This document shows positions 27,006-36,731 of a stretch of 64,000 nt of DNA, one piece after another (position 1 is the first letter of the stretch; each line of letters begins with the position of its first letter). Source of the stretch: Muribaculaceae bacterium (GTDB lineage Bacteria > Bacteroidota > Bacteroidia > Bacteroidales > Muribaculaceae); contig JAFLTT010000013.1 in the NCBI GenBank assembly GCA_022509165.1, forward strand, positions 1-64,000. The letters are read 5' to 3'. Made by a program: the position numbers and the translations under genes. A model generated the notes under the pieces. It made no database searches, was not told where the DNA came from, and worked only from the letters and a program-made list of their open reading frames with translations.

Positions 27006-27851
27006 ATGAATACTGATACCATTTCGAAGTTTATAACGAATTTAGGGGCATCTATGGCCTCCCTGGCTAAGGTATTGTTGCTATCCAAGGGAGCTTCTGC
27101 CGGAAGCAATGAAGGGAAAGACCGGGAACTCATAATTCTTGGAAACGGGCCGTCATTACGTGCTACTATCGACAATGAAATTGAATGGCTCCTTGAACAT
27201 GACATGATGGCAGTGAATTTTGCTGCTCTGTCTGATGAATTTTTCCGCCTTCGCCCCAGATATTATATATTGGCCGACGGACATTTCTTCAATTCTGTTA
27301 TAACCGACCGAAATGTAAAGAACTTATGGGAAGCCTTATCACGGGTGTCTTGGAAAATGACTCTTCTGATTCCCTCGAAGTTCAAGCATCTTTCCAGACC
27401 ATTGTTAATGCACACTCAAGGAATTGATGTGAGATATTTCAACCTCACTCCTGTTGAAGGTTTCAGATGGCTCAACCATATTTTATTCTCAGCAGGCTTA
27501 GGAATGCCACGGCCGAGAAATGTGTTGATTCCGGCAATAATGGAAGGGATAAGGCTTGGATATACAAAAATCTTTCTATGTGGCGCCGACCATTCCTGGA
27601 CAAAGACCCTGGATGTGGACCATGAGAATTTCGTAGTCAGCATACAGCCCCATTTCTATGAAGATAATGAGGATGAACACAAAAGAGTGAGGGAAACCTA
27701 TAAGGGTCTGAAACTACATGATGTGTTGGGGAGCATGACGATCGCTTTCCGCAGTTATTGGGAAATCGCCTTATATGCACAAAAAAAGAGGATTGAAATT
27801 ATAAATGCCACTCCAGGATCTATGATAGATGCGTTTCCCCGAAAAAGATAG
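27006..27851 (+). CDS. Uncharacterised protein with GT42/DUF115-like motifs
   Basis: The 281-aa protein has no signal peptide. It carries LIILGNGPSL at residues 42-51, a hydrophobic strand and acidic pair around YILADGHFF (88-95), and GIRLGYTKIFLCGADHSW at 181-198. The GNGPSL motif plus a later helix-strand ending in a G-D pair is the pattern of GT42 sialyltransferases and of DUF115/MptE-like proteins, which share a Rossmann-type fold. I infer a nucleotide-sugar or pterin-type transferase but cannot choose between them. The gene starts 10 bp after a terminator, so it must have its own promoter, which I could not place. It converges with the next gene, 3 bp apart. Confidence 0.6.
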   Translation: MNTDTISKFITNLGASMASLAKVLLLSKGASAGSNEGKDRELIILGNGPSLRATIDNEIEWLLEHDMMAVNFAALSDEFFRLRPRYYILADGHFFNSVITDRNVKNLWEALSRVSWKMTLLIPSKFKHLSRPLLMHTQGIDVRYFNLTPVEGFRWLNHILFSAGLGMPRPRNVLIPAIMEGIRLGYTKIFLCGADHSWTKTLDVDHENFVVSIQPHFYEDNEDEHKRVRETYKGLKLHDVLGSMTIAFRSYWEIALYAQKKRIEIINATPGSMIDAFPRKR

Positions 27852-27854
27852 ACG

Positions 27855-29261
27855 CTAATCGGCGTAAGCCCCTAAAGCGGGCAATCCGTTTTCAAGTCGG
27901 TAGATACCGTTCATATCAAACATACATTGTGGTGTAAGATATTCAGGGTTTCCTCTCCTTAAAGCCGGAGAATCAGGCTGCAACTGGTAGTTGAAATAAT
28001 AGTCGCTTCTGATCGTGTAGAAAAGGGGATCTTCATTCCAGATGCAATTTATAAAATTCTCATCGTCCTCTCCATTAGCTTTGAACAGCATATACCGCAT
28101 ATATACGTCTGATCCGATCAAGTCGCCCGGATAAAGCGGCTGCCCTATCTCACCCCAGATAATGCCGTTTTCAAAGGAAGCCTGCATCAGTGGTTGTTTA
28201 TCATCCTCATCTTCATCCGGTAAGAGATGACCTAAGAAAAGGTTTGGTTGATAATAGGAAGAGAAGAGATAAGAGTTTGCGATAGTGCATTGCACAAACT
28301 TATGTTTTCCCCCAATTAATCTTACCACTGAAGCGGCCGCTTCAGAAAAACAACAACCATAAGCCTCTACGGAACCGTATTCTACATTCAGCACATTGTT
28401 CTGTGAATTATGCAACCATGAATTAATAAGAACAAGTTTGGTTTTTGACAGGTCGTTGCAAGAATCAATCTGAAGCCCGGATACCGTAGAACGCATATTG
28501 ACAAACTCCATACGGTTGCCGAAAGATTCGGGAGCGATGTTTATCCCACCCCATTGTCCTGCCAATTGGTCGTAAGGCACATCGGGGAGAATATCATCCA
28601 GTCTATCACCGCTCATACGTATTATGTTGTCGGTAGTCCCAAGGGCCAGAAGGGTTCCTTTCACATTAATAGCGGCTTTATCATGAAAAAGCAGCCAGGC
28701 TCCGGGCTCAATGGTGAGCGTGGCAGAGGGCTCCACAGTGAGAGTATCAAACAATACATAAGGGCGTTCGGAAGTCATCACCATATCTTCCTTAACCGAT
28801 AAGGCATGAAGCCGGGTAACATTCCAAGCCCATGCTTCTACCTCCACTTGCTGTAATACACCGTTGGTGACAAATTCCAGTTGGTCAGATACTTGCCGGG
28901 GTTCATATGACTCGTCGGCATCTACAAAACATTCTAAAAAGACATAGATAGAATCATTGCCTCGTATCTCAACATCGGTAAATGAAGTGCCGCTTATTCC
29001 GTCTACATTAATGCGGAAAGGGGAATCCGGATTTTTGAATCTAATGGAAGAGACCATCACTCCCTTTTTATTACGGTTGAACACCAGAAGGCGTGCGGTA
29101 GGAGTAGACAAGTCGGTGAATACAGTGCCGAAACTTACCACGTCGGTTGAGAAAGAAAGTGTGGCAGAAGGGGAATCAGTGATATCATCGCTGATGCACG
29201 ATGGCAACAAGCAACCAAAAATCAATGTGAAAATAAATAATATATTCCTGCCGGCGTTCAT
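27855..29261 (-). CDS. Bacteroidetes lipoprotein with right-handed beta-helix
   Basis: The 468-aa protein begins with a signal peptide and lipobox (LLPSC), so it is lipid-anchored. Residues of about 30-130 form an Ig-like front domain (FSTDVVSFGTVFTDLSTPTA). The middle has short beta-strand rungs (LTIEPGAWLLFHDKAAINVKG, GTLLALGT, WGGINIAPES), the signature of a parallel beta-helix. The C-terminus (PDSPALRRGNPEY, DMNGIYR, PALGAYAD) resembles the end of choice-of-anchor/PbH1 proteins. No catalytic residues can be assigned, and function is unknown. It diverges from lpxB with only 37 bp between the starts. Confidence 0.78.
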   Translation of the reverse strand: MNAGRNILFIFTLIFGCLLPSCISDDITDSPSATLSFSTDVVSFGTVFTDLSTPTARLLVFNRNKKGVMVSSIRFKNPDSPFRINVDGISGTSFTDVEIRGNDSIYVFLECFVDADESYEPRQVSDQLEFVTNGVLQQVEVEAWAWNVTRLHALSVKEDMVMTSERPYVLFDTLTVEPSATLTIEPGAWLLFHDKAAINVKGTLLALGTTDNIIRMSGDRLDDILPDVPYDQLAGQWGGINIAPESFGNRMEFVNMRSTVSGLQIDSCNDLSKTKLVLINSWLHNSQNNVLNVEYGSVEAYGCCFSEAAASVVRLIGGKHKFVQCTIANSYLFSSYYQPNLFLGHLLPDEDEDDKQPLMQASFENGIIWGEIGQPLYPGDLIGSDVYMRYMLFKANGEDDENFINCIWNEDPLFYTIRSDYYFNYQLQPDSPALRRGNPEYLTPQCMFDMNGIYRLENGLPALGAYAD

Positions 29262-29298
29262 ATATTAGAAACGATTTCCATAATAGCAATATTGCTTC

Positions 29299-30462
29299 AT
29301 GAAATATATGCTCGTGGCCGGTGAAGCATCCGGCGATCTTCATGCCTCCAATGTAATAGAAGCAATCAAAAAGCTTGATTCAGAGGCACAATTCAGATTT
29401 ATCGGAGGCGACCTTATGGAGAAGGCCGCAAGAAAATCCCCTGATATTCATTATGAAAAACTTAACGTGATGGGTTTTTCAGAGGTGCTCCGCAAACTTC
29501 CTGCGTTGCTCTCCAACCTAAGGGCTGCAAAAAAAATTGTAAAGGAGTTTAAGCCCGATGTACTTATATTGGTTGATTACCCCGGATTTAATCTGAAACT
29601 TGCCAAATATGCCCATAATCAAGGTATAAGGGTGGATTATTTCATTTCACCGAAAATATGGGCCTGGAAGGAATGGAGAGTGAAAGATATCAAGAAATAT
29701 ATAGACAATCTGTATTCTATACTTCCTTTTGAAGAAGCTTATTATCAGAAACACAATTATAAAGTGAAATATGTGGGCAACCCATCGGTGCAGGAAATAG
29801 ATCATGCACTGGGCCATCTTCCTCCTAAAAAGCACTTCATAGAGCGCCAGGGATTTGAGGATGGAGAAAAACCCATAATAGCATTGTTGCCTGGAAGTAG
29901 GAAGGGTGAAATCAGGAATAATCTTCCGATAATGATAGAGGCAGCAAAACGTTTTCCCGATTTTCAGTTTGCTGTAGCTGCAGCTCCGGCTATACCTGAA
30001 AAATTCTATCGTGAGATAGCCCAGGATCCGGGTCTTCAGGTTGTGTTCGGAGCTACCCCAACTCTTCTGAAATATTCCACGGCTGCTCTGGTCACATCCG
30101 GTACCGCAACCCTTGAAACCGCTTTGATCGGCACTCCGCAGGTGGTATGCTACCGGGCCAATGGTGTGAAACTGTCATATAAGATTATGGAGAAATTATT
30201 GAAGGTAAAATATGTAGCTCTTCCTAATCTTATAATGAACAATTCAATAGTGCCTGAGATGCTGGTGCACAATTGCACGGTAGATAAAGTGGCCCGCGAA
30301 CTATCACCGCTGCTTCAACATTCTCCAAGGAGAGAGTGGCAAATCAACGGATACCGAATTATGAGACGCCGTCTTGGCAATTCCGTAGCTTCTGATTATG
30401 TGGCAGAGCTGATTGTGGATTCACTAAAGACAACTCCTGATATTCCGGGCAAGAAAGAATAA
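29299..30462 (+). CDS. lpxB: Lipid-A-disaccharide synthase
   Basis: This peripheral membrane GT19 glycosyltransferase joins UDP-2,3-diacylglucosamine to lipid X during lipid A synthesis. The 387 aa start KYMLVAGEASGDLHASNV, the LpxB N-terminal signature with the catalytic-region aspartate. They continue with FIGGDLM, VLILVDYPGFNLKLAKYA, YFISPKIWAWKEWRVKDIKKYID, ALLPGSRKGEIRNNLP and LVTSGTATLETALIGTPQVVCYR, all in family order. It is oriented away from the beta-helix lipoprotein gene and converges with the epimerase gene (25-bp gap). No other lpx gene is present in the window. Confidence 0.96.
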   Translation: MKYMLVAGEASGDLHASNVIEAIKKLDSEAQFRFIGGDLMEKAARKSPDIHYEKLNVMGFSEVLRKLPALLSNLRAAKKIVKEFKPDVLILVDYPGFNLKLAKYAHNQGIRVDYFISPKIWAWKEWRVKDIKKYIDNLYSILPFEEAYYQKHNYKVKYVGNPSVQEIDHALGHLPPKKHFIERQGFEDGEKPIIALLPGSRKGEIRNNLPIMIEAAKRFPDFQFAVAAAPAIPEKFYREIAQDPGLQVVFGATPTLLKYSTAALVTSGTATLETALIGTPQVVCYRANGVKLSYKIMEKLLKVKYVALPNLIMNNSIVPEMLVHNCTVDKVARELSPLLQHSPRREWQINGYRIMRRRLGNSVASDYVAELIVDSLKTTPDIPGKKE

Positions 30463-30487
30463 GGGTCCTGAACACTTCAATCTTATA

Positions 30488-31444
30488 TCAGGCTTCTATT
30501 TGGGCTGCTTTAAGTTTAGGAGTATTTGATGTGTATGGGTAAGAAGGGTGCCGATGTTCCATTACTTCTACAGTGTCATGATAGTTTATCCCTGCTGTTT
30601 CGGCAAGCAGAGACCCGTCTAAAGTAAAGCTTTTCATTCTCATCTGCACTACATCGGGAGCAAGGTTTCTTTCAATCGAAGGTATCCATCGCCCCAGACG
30701 CCATAACCATTCCGCCCAATTGGCCGGAAGATGAGTCATCCTTTTCTTATATCCGGCGTTAGCCGACATAGATTCCACCATATCAATGAACCTGACGTCG
30801 TGCCCGTCGGAAGCATTGTAGATGCCTCCGATTTCATAGATTTCTTTGATTCCCCGGGCCACATCCAAGGCACATACCAGGCTGACTTTTGCGTCGTTAC
30901 CTCTAATATGAATGTATTTACCCGCAATGGCGTCGTTGAATAATTGCAGGGTGTCACCTTTAACTCCATTCCCAAACATTCTTGCCGGTCTGATGATGGT
31001 GAGAACTACTCCCCGGGCCTCGCACCAATCGCGAAGGAAAGATTCAGCCAATGCCTTTGACTTGCCTACATTATCACTTGCCCAGGTATTTTCCTTTTCA
31101 GTGATTTTTTCGCCTGCATCACGGCTATAGACCCTGTGGCTGCTCAGATATACGAAACAAGCCGGAGGATTTTTCTCCAAAGCCATGCAAAGATGCTTTG
31201 TTCCCTCCATGTTAAGAGCCATTGCCTCTTTCTCATTTTCAGTACCGGCCGTATGCACCACCAGATGAAAGGATTCTTGGCCGAAATCAGGGTTTCCCTT
31301 TGTGAGATCACACCGGTAATCGCCGGCTTCACGGAGACCAAGTGTGAATATTTCCTCTTCCCGGAACTCCTCAACCAGATAGGAGCCAAGCATTCCTCCG
31401 GCCCCCGTTATCAGTACTTTTAGAGGCATTCGCTTTTGGCTCAT
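30488..31444 (-). CDS. NAD-dependent epimerase/dehydratase family protein
   Basis: This extended short-chain dehydrogenase acts on a nucleotide sugar or similar compound. The NAD motif [14 protein letters not shown] is near the N-terminus, with [10 protein letters not shown] in the position of the conserved T-A-A strand. The usual YxxxK pair is not clear: the serine strand [14 protein letters not shown] is followed by [14 protein letters not shown], where GKSK may supply the lysine. The start at 31444 overlaps the thyA stop (ATGA), which is more convincing than an in-frame start 30 bp upstream inside thyA. It is the last gene of the yidC - NapH-like - thyA operon. Confidence 0.82.
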   Translation of the reverse strand: MSQKRMPLKVLITGAGGMLGSYLVEEFREEEIFTLGLREAGDYRCDLTKGNPDFGQESFHLVVHTAGTENEKEAMALNMEGTKHLCMALEKNPPACFVYLSSHRVYSRDAGEKITEKENTWASDNVGKSKALAESFLRDWCEARGVVLTIIRPARMFGNGVKGDTLQLFNDAIAGKYIHIRGNDAKVSLVCALDVARGIKEIYEIGGIYNASDGHDVRFIDMVESMSANAGYKKRMTHLPANWAEWLWRLGRWIPSIERNLAPDVVQMRMKSFTLDGSLLAETAGINYHDTVEVMEHRHPSYPYTSNTPKLKAAQIEA

Positions 31445-32235
31445 ACACTCACCTCCCCTTTTATTGCCGGCCAAGGATCATAGCCTTCCAGATGAAAATC
31501 TTCATACTTGAAATCAAAGATATCCTTCACTTCCGGATTAATAATCATCTTCGGGAGTGGCCTTGGGGTACGCAGCAATTGTTCCTCCACCTGTGTGATA
31601 TGGTTTAGATAAATGTGCGCGTCTCCCAGTGTGTGAATAAAATCTCCGGGCTTAAGACCACACACCTGAGCCATCATCATTGTAAGGAGAGCATAACTTG
31701 CAATATTGAATGGCACACCGAGGAAACAATCCGCACTGCGTTGGTAAAGCTGACATGAAAGTTTACCTTCACTCACATAAAACTGAAAGAAACAATGGCA
31801 TGGAGGGAGTTTCATCTCATCGATATCGGCTACATTCCAGGCACTCACAATAATGCGACGTGAATCGGGATTGTTTTTTATTGTCTTTACAGCCTCCGCA
31901 ATCTGGTCGATATATCCGCCGTGGTAATCGGGCCAAGAACGCCACTGATAACCATAGATATGTCCGAGATTGCCATCCTGGTCTGCCCATTCGTTCCATA
32001 TTCTCACCCCATGCTCCTGAAGATATTTCACGTTGGTGTCTCCGGCTAAAAACCAGAGCAGTTCATAAATGATGCTCTTCAGATGCACCTTTTTGGTTGT
32101 GACAAGAGGGAAACCATCTGAAAGATTGAATCTCATCTGGTATCCAAATGTAGAAATCGTGCCTGTGCCGGTTCTGTCTTGCTTCACCACACCATCCTTG
32201 ATAATATGGCGAAGAAGGTCAAGATATTGTTTCAT
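31441..32235 (-). CDS. thyA: Thymidylate synthase
   Basis: This cytosolic enzyme makes dTMP from dUMP with methylene-tetrahydrofolate, yielding dihydrofolate. The 264-aa length is standard. The N-terminal [26 protein letters not shown], active-site cysteine in [11 protein letters not shown], dUMP-binding [20 protein letters not shown] and GDAHIYLNH are all present. Its start overlaps the stop of the NapH-like gene (TAATG), and its stop overlaps the epimerase start (ATGA), so the three are translationally coupled. The functional partner folA is about 10 kb away on the same strand rather than adjacent. Confidence 0.97.
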   Translation of the reverse strand: MKQYLDLLRHIIKDGVVKQDRTGTGTISTFGYQMRFNLSDGFPLVTTKKVHLKSIIYELLWFLAGDTNVKYLQEHGVRIWNEWADQDGNLGHIYGYQWRSWPDYHGGYIDQIAEAVKTIKNNPDSRRIIVSAWNVADIDEMKLPPCHCFFQFYVSEGKLSCQLYQRSADCFLGVPFNIASYALLTMMMAQVCGLKPGDFIHTLGDAHIYLNHITQVEEQLLRTPRPLPKMIINPEVKDIFDFKYEDFHLEGYDPWPAIKGEVSV

Positions 32236-33062
32236 TATATGTGAGCTTTTGGTTGGGTGGTAGGATTCATCAATGGAGTGATACGTCGGTTACGGTTAAT
32301 CTGGAATCTTATTGCATCGTTGGGACAAACAGGGCCACATTCGAAACATCTCACACAACGTGAATTATCCACATACCGACTTACCACTTTGATACACTGC
32401 GAGGGGCAAATATCCTCACATTTCATACAATTGATACATCTGTCGGGGTCAATCTCGATATGATACAATGTATAATTGCTCAGACAACCCAGACCGGTTC
32501 CGATAGGACAAACATCGGTGCAGAAACCTCTACCGGTGAAAAGGGCCACTATTAGAAGCAGTATAAAAGAGACTACTCCTGCCACAATTCCTCCGGTGAC
32601 ACCTACCCCAATCCTTATCCATTCTATCTGCTCGGCCGACGGATGAATGTCGCCGCTGATGTTGCGCATAATGCTCCATGGTTCAATCCAGAAAGGCACT
32701 GCAGCCACTCCTGCTATGATACAGAATATGTAGGCTCCCAGGATATAATACCTCATTCTTACTCCTGGTCGGTAACTGAAAGGCTTATTGAGCGGCTTGA
32801 TTATTTTGCGGCCTTTACTTAAAATATCCTGGAGAGTGCCTACCGGACAAACAGTGGAACAATATATCCTGCCTAAAAAAAGTGTGATTACCAGCCATAC
32901 AATGATGGCTCCCAGAGAAAATGAAATGGCAGAAGGAATAATCTGAAATTTCTCTACGAATCTAAGTGCCGGATGCACAGGGAGTCCAATCGCAAGGAAA
33001 AGCACGGCTCCAATAAAAAAGAGCACTGCAAGGCAAATCCTTATGATACGGAGTTCCTTCAT
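32235..33062 (-). CDS. NapH/MauN-type membrane polyferredoxin
   Basis: This inner-membrane electron-transfer protein of about 275 aa has four or five membrane helices ([72 protein letters not shown]). It carries cytosolic CSTVCPVGT and [10 protein letters not shown] motifs and a C-terminal double 4Fe-4S ferredoxin ([12 protein letters not shown] and [12 protein letters not shown]). The family passes electrons between quinol and soluble partners; the partner here is unknown. ATG 33062 ([11 protein letters not shown]) is preferred over an upstream TTG that overlaps yidC. It is co-directional with yidC upstream and coupled to thyA downstream. Confidence 0.85.
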   Translation of the reverse strand: MKELRIIRICLAVLFFIGAVLFLAIGLPVHPALRFVEKFQIIPSAISFSLGAIIVWLVITLFLGRIYCSTVCPVGTLQDILSKGRKIIKPLNKPFSYRPGVRMRYYILGAYIFCIIAGVAAVPFWIEPWSIMRNISGDIHPSAEQIEWIRIGVGVTGGIVAGVVSFILLLIVALFTGRGFCTDVCPIGTGLGCLSNYTLYHIEIDPDRCINCMKCEDICPSQCIKVVSRYVDNSRCVRCFECGPVCPNDAIRFQINRNRRITPLMNPTTQPKAHI

Positions 33063-33100
33063 GGAGATGATTATTTTAGGAGACCGGAGCGAGACAGACC

Positions 33101-35200
33101 TCAACGTCTGGACTGGGCGCGTTTCTGTTGCTCACGCATCATTGCCTGCTGCTGTTTCTGCATCTCTTCAAGACGAGCCATGAATCCGCTTTTCTTTCTG
33201 GGTTTCTTGGCATTTTCAGCCATCTTTCTTCTTACATCTTCCTCTTTTACAAAATAACGGAATGCATAGGTCTGTGCTATTGTGATAAGGAGCGACAGGA
33301 AATAATAGTATGAAAGACCTGCAGCATAATTATTGAAGAAAATCATGAAGAATACCGGCATCAGATACATCATCCATTTCATTCCCGGCATCTGATTGCC
33401 GGTGCTTTGCATATTGATGCGGGTATATACGATATTGGTGACCGTCATCAACAGACAGAAGAGTGAAATGTGATTACCAAAGTAATCAGTGATCAAAGGA
33501 ATATGTCCGCTCCAGGATATGATTGCATCCGGAGCTGCCAGGTCATGTGCCCAGAGGAAACTCTGGCCCCTCAATTCGATTGCCGATGGGAAGAATGTGA
33601 ACATGGCGAAAAGTATAGGCATCTGCAGCAACATCGGCAGACATCCCGACATCGGACTTGCACCGGCCTTGCTGTAAAGCGCCATCATCTTCTGCTGACG
33701 GGTCATGGCATTTGCCTGACCGGGATATTTCTCGTTGATTTCCTTCACCTGCGGCTGAAGCAGTCTCATCACTGCCTGACTTTTGTAACTCTTATAGGTA
33801 AGCGGGAAGAGTACCAGTTTGATGAAGAAAGTCATCACCAGAATCACTATACCATAATTGGAAATAAATGAACCGAGGAAATTGAATATAGGTATTATAA
33901 CTCCGGTATTGATCCATCTGAACACCGACCATCCGAGTGGTATGAGCCGGGTGAGCTGAAGGTTTTCATCAGCCACAGTCTGCCGGTCGAGCGATGAGAG
34001 CAACGGGTAAAGGTTAGGTCCAATAAACCAAGAGAACTGAGCCGGCACATCAGTATGCCAGTCATAATCATTGACAGTGGCTTGAGCAGAAAAATCCTTA
34101 AGGTAATAAGGCCTGTCTTTCAACACTTTTGATTGAAAGTCGGCCGTATTGAAAGGACGTTCCGAGATAAGTACGGATGAAAAGAACTGATTTTTAAATC
34201 CAATCCATCGGATCTTGGCCTGACGGTCTTCAGAATCGTTTTTATTTTCAGAAAGGTTTTCTACGGAACCACCGGCAAATTTATAATAGAGTGCTGAATT
34301 TCTTTCCTCAAACATTTTGCCTTTTTCCTGGCGCATGAGTTCCTGATGCCAGTCTACTCCCAGGTTGCGGTTGTTGCTCTCTATATAGGGCGCCATATTT
34401 TTTTGGAGCACCCTCATCCTTATTACATAAGAATCTCCTTTGGGGAGAGTGTATTCTATACCCCAGAAAGCATCTTCTGCTATCGGGAGCGACATAAGCA
34501 CTGTGGAATCGTTGAGAATCTGAGGTTCAAAATAAAGCTGACCGGTGGATATTTCCTGAGTAAGCGGTATCTGAAATTCCAGGGTATTTGTACCTTTTTC
34601 GAAAATCACTACCTTCTCCTTGCGTTTCTTTGTTTCATCAGGAGTGTATTCAGTGTCATATTTTTTTAATTCCGCTCTGGTGACCGTACCTGATTTTGAA
34701 CTCAAATCCAAAGCCAAGACGTCATTTTCGAGTTTCACCACAGTGTCGTTTCCGGAAAGGAATGGAGCAAATTTACCAAACTTGCCTATTTCAGCCGAAG
34801 CTTCTCTTACGAGTTCTATAGCCTTACGCTGCTGAGCTGCAGTCATCTTAGAAAGGTCAGCAGCCTGAATATCCTTCCAGTCGAGAGCTTTGCCATCTAC
34901 CAACACGGTACCACTCACACTTTTGCCATCTGTGGTAAGGTTGATAACTTTGTTGGAATAGTTCATCAGAGTAGCGCTATCGTTAGCAGCCACAGCATTC
35001 CCATGGTCGGTGATATTTCTCACAAGCCATTTCAATTCAGATGGAGAAAGAGAATCGATAGCCGCTACAGGCACCACCGACTGAGCGGTGTTTTCTATTT
35101 CTTCTTCCGGTACCTCAATTTTGTCTTTTGGAGCAAACCACATGAAGCCGAAAAATACGGCTGCCATCAGTATTAGGCCTATGACAGTATTTCTATCCAT
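33101..35200 (-). CDS. yidC: Membrane protein insertase YidC
   Basis: This inner-membrane insertase helps fold and insert membrane proteins alone or with SecYEG. The 699 aa follow the Gram-negative layout: N-terminal anchor (MDRNTVIGLILMAAVFFGFMWF), a large periplasmic beta-sandwich domain (about 30-430), then the five-helix core with FFIKLVLFPLTYKSYKSQAVMRLLQP, KMMALYSKAGASPMSGCLPMLLQMPILFAMFTF, and a basic C-terminal tail. The periplasmic part is somewhat longer than in many homologues. A consensus promoter (TTTG-N20-TAATTTTG) lies upstream with a strong hairpin in the leader. It heads an apparent operon with the NapH-like, thyA and epimerase genes. Confidence 0.96.
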   Translation of the reverse strand: MDRNTVIGLILMAAVFFGFMWFAPKDKIEVPEEEIENTAQSVVPVAAIDSLSPSELKWLVRNITDHGNAVAANDSATLMNYSNKVINLTTDGKSVSGTVLVDGKALDWKDIQAADLSKMTAAQQRKAIELVREASAEIGKFGKFAPFLSGNDTVVKLENDVLALDLSSKSGTVTRAELKKYDTEYTPDETKKRKEKVVIFEKGTNTLEFQIPLTQEISTGQLYFEPQILNDSTVLMSLPIAEDAFWGIEYTLPKGDSYVIRMRVLQKNMAPYIESNNRNLGVDWHQELMRQEKGKMFEERNSALYYKFAGGSVENLSENKNDSEDRQAKIRWIGFKNQFFSSVLISERPFNTADFQSKVLKDRPYYLKDFSAQATVNDYDWHTDVPAQFSWFIGPNLYPLLSSLDRQTVADENLQLTRLIPLGWSVFRWINTGVIIPIFNFLGSFISNYGIVILVMTFFIKLVLFPLTYKSYKSQAVMRLLQPQVKEINEKYPGQANAMTRQQKMMALYSKAGASPMSGCLPMLLQMPILFAMFTFFPSAIELRGQSFLWAHDLAAPDAIISWSGHIPLITDYFGNHISLFCLLMTVTNIVYTRINMQSTGNQMPGMKWMMYLMPVFFMIFFNNYAAGLSYYYFLSLLITIAQTYAFRYFVKEEDVRRKMAENAKKPRKKSGFMARLEEMQKQQQAMMREQQKRAQSRR

Positions 35201-35230
35201 TTATCGAAAATCGTTGCAATGTGTGAATGT

Positions 35231-35267
35231 AAAAAGCGGCGGTTCCTCTTTTTCATAAAGCCGCTTT
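35231..35267 (-). promoter_or_regulatory. Terminator-like hairpin in the yidC leader
   Basis: On the minus strand AAAGCGGC (35267-35260) pairs with GCCGCTTT (35240-35233), with a 19-nt loop and a run of five T ending at 35231. It lies just after the predicted transcription start and 30 nt before the yidC ATG. It could be an attenuator, a 5' stabilising stem, or a terminator for a very short RNA. Confidence 0.5.
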
Positions 35268-35277
35268 GTTCAATCTG

Positions 35278-35309
35278 CAAAATTACTTACAAAGCATTAA
35301 ATTAACAAA
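35278..35309 (-). promoter_or_regulatory. yidC operon promoter
   Basis: On the minus strand the -33 box TTTG (35309-35306) is followed by 20 nt and the -7 box TAATTTTG (35285-35278), matching the Bacteroidetes consensus. Confidence 0.7.
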
Positions 35310-35343
35310 TTCGGAATCACCATCCCTTCGCTTTTACTTTCTT

Positions 35344-36477
35344 TCAATTTACATAATTCCTTCTTATCCACATGGCAAAAAATTTGTCCCACACTTCGCA
35401 TCCCTCATTATCCTTGATTATGATATCATCTTTAATCAAAGCCCGCAAAGCTGCCTGAACAGAACTGGCAGAAGTGAGGGAATTTCTCCTGATGAATTCC
35501 AGAGAGGTAGGATTCTCAACCCTTCTTTCCTTAGCCACGGCAAATAATAGTTCTTTCTGTTTGACACTTATCCTCGACAATCTCGCACGAAACAATAAAT
35601 CATAAGAAAAGAATATCTCATCCAAGGCATTTTTAAGATTCTCCTCGGTGGCTGTCCCTGCTTTCGGAGTCTTATTGTAGAGAGCGTTGCATACCCTCTG
35701 AATATAGAAAGTATGCCCTTCAAACATCCGATATACTTTGCGTGCCAATTCCTCGGGCATGTCACGACCTCCCTCTTTAAACATGTCTCTAATAAATTTT
35801 ACATAGTCTTCCTCCGGAATTACTTCAAGAGACATGTAAGTGCAGCTCTGATAAAATGGGCGTGCCGGACTTAAAAACATTTCTTCAAGTATATGTTTTT
35901 CGCTTCCGGAGAAGATAAACCTGCAGTTATTGATTTGTAAAATATGCGATCTTATAAGTGCTTCCACATTTTGCTCTGGATATTTAACCACTTGCTGAAA
36001 CTCGTCTATAGCAACAATACAAGGTTTTGATGCCGATGCAAGAAATGAAAAGATCTCTTTCAGGGTGTATTCGGGATGGGTAATGTCACCCAGTTGAAAA
36101 CTCAAAGTCGGAGTGCCGGAGAATGGGTCAAATCCTAATTTCCCGGAAAGCGATTTCAAAGAATTCAGAAACGCGGATACAAGTTTCTTCCCCTTCTTTT
36201 GCAAAACATTATATACTTCGTTTCCGAGCATAAATGTGAATTCTTTCAGATCTGTTGTTGACAATATGTCGAGATAGAAAGTAATGTACTCACGCTGCAC
36301 GCGGCTTTTATCAAAACAATATTGAATCAAGCCGGTTTTCCCAATTCTTCTGGGAGAGATCAGGACCACATTATTGCCATTTTTGAGCAAATCAATCAAT
36401 CTGGCGGATTCCTCTTTGCGATCGCAAAAATAATGTGGAATTACTTTCTCAGTGATAATGAAAGGATTTTCAATCAT
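35344..36477 (-). CDS. STAND/archaeal-type AAA+ ATPase with C-terminal winged helix
   Basis: The 377-aa P-loop ATPase resembles the archaeal ATPase group (PF01637-like) that is widespread and often multi-copy in Bacteroidetes. Walker A is SPRRIGKTGL (41-50), Walker B CIVAIDEFQQV (153-163), and a sensor-like IFSGSEKHIL follows. The C-terminal 90 residues look like a winged helix (SVKQKELLFAVAKE; NSLTSASSVQAALRALIKDDIIIKD). The cellular role is not established; proposals for the group include DNA transactions and signalling. A consensus promoter lies 255 bp upstream behind a 15-bp tandem array, and a palindromic element (E1) fills the predicted leader, ending 17 bp before the ATG. No partner gene is adjacent. 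Confidence 0.8.
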   Translation of the reverse strand: MIENPFIITEKVIPHYFCDRKEESARLIDLLKNGNNVVLISPRRIGKTGLIQYCFDKSRVQREYITFYLDILSTTDLKEFTFMLGNEVYNVLQKKGKKLVSAFLNSLKSLSGKLGFDPFSGTPTLSFQLGDITHPEYTLKEIFSFLASASKPCIVAIDEFQQVVKYPEQNVEALIRSHILQINNCRFIFSGSEKHILEEMFLSPARPFYQSCTYMSLEVIPEEDYVKFIRDMFKEGGRDMPEELARKVYRMFEGHTFYIQRVCNALYNKTPKAGTATEENLKNALDEIFFSYDLLFRARLSRISVKQKELLFAVAKERRVENPTSLEFIRRNSLTSASSVQAALRALIKDDIIIKDNEGCEVWDKFFAMWIRRNYVN

Positions 36478-36493
36478 ACCATAAATTTCTTAT

Positions 36494-36666
36494 ATGACTA
36501 TCCGCAAAAGCACCTAAAACCTCTTTTCCTGTTGAATATCTCCCCCTCAAATGTAGGAACACGGCTCGTGTGTCCGGAATAAATGAGTAAAACACAGCGC
36601 ATTCATGAGGACGCACGGACCGTGCGTCCCTACTTCTTGATCTTGAGAACTTTTGCGGATAATCAT
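36494..36666. repeat. Paired-palindrome element, copy E1
   Basis: The 173-bp element is bounded by 17-bp inverted ends (ATGACTATCCGCAAAAG and CTTTTGCGGATAATCAT, one mismatch). Inside are two GC-rich hairpins about 35 bp apart. The first is the degenerate pair GGAACACG/CGTGTGTCC; the second is GGACGCACG/CGTGCGTCC, followed by CTAC. It lies in the 5' leader of the ATPase gene. Confidence 0.85.
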
Positions 36667-36731
36667 TATTTCTTACAAGCCGGCAACCGGTATTTTATTG
36701 GGCAGCATTATGTTTCAGCTGCTCTTACCTG

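Noticed and set aside
35200..35256. Leader peptide starting MKKRNRRFLHSH upstream of yidC
   Set aside because: The frame exists but runs out of frame over the yidC start, and its first codons lie inside the hairpin. I see no evidence of translation and prefer the structural explanation.
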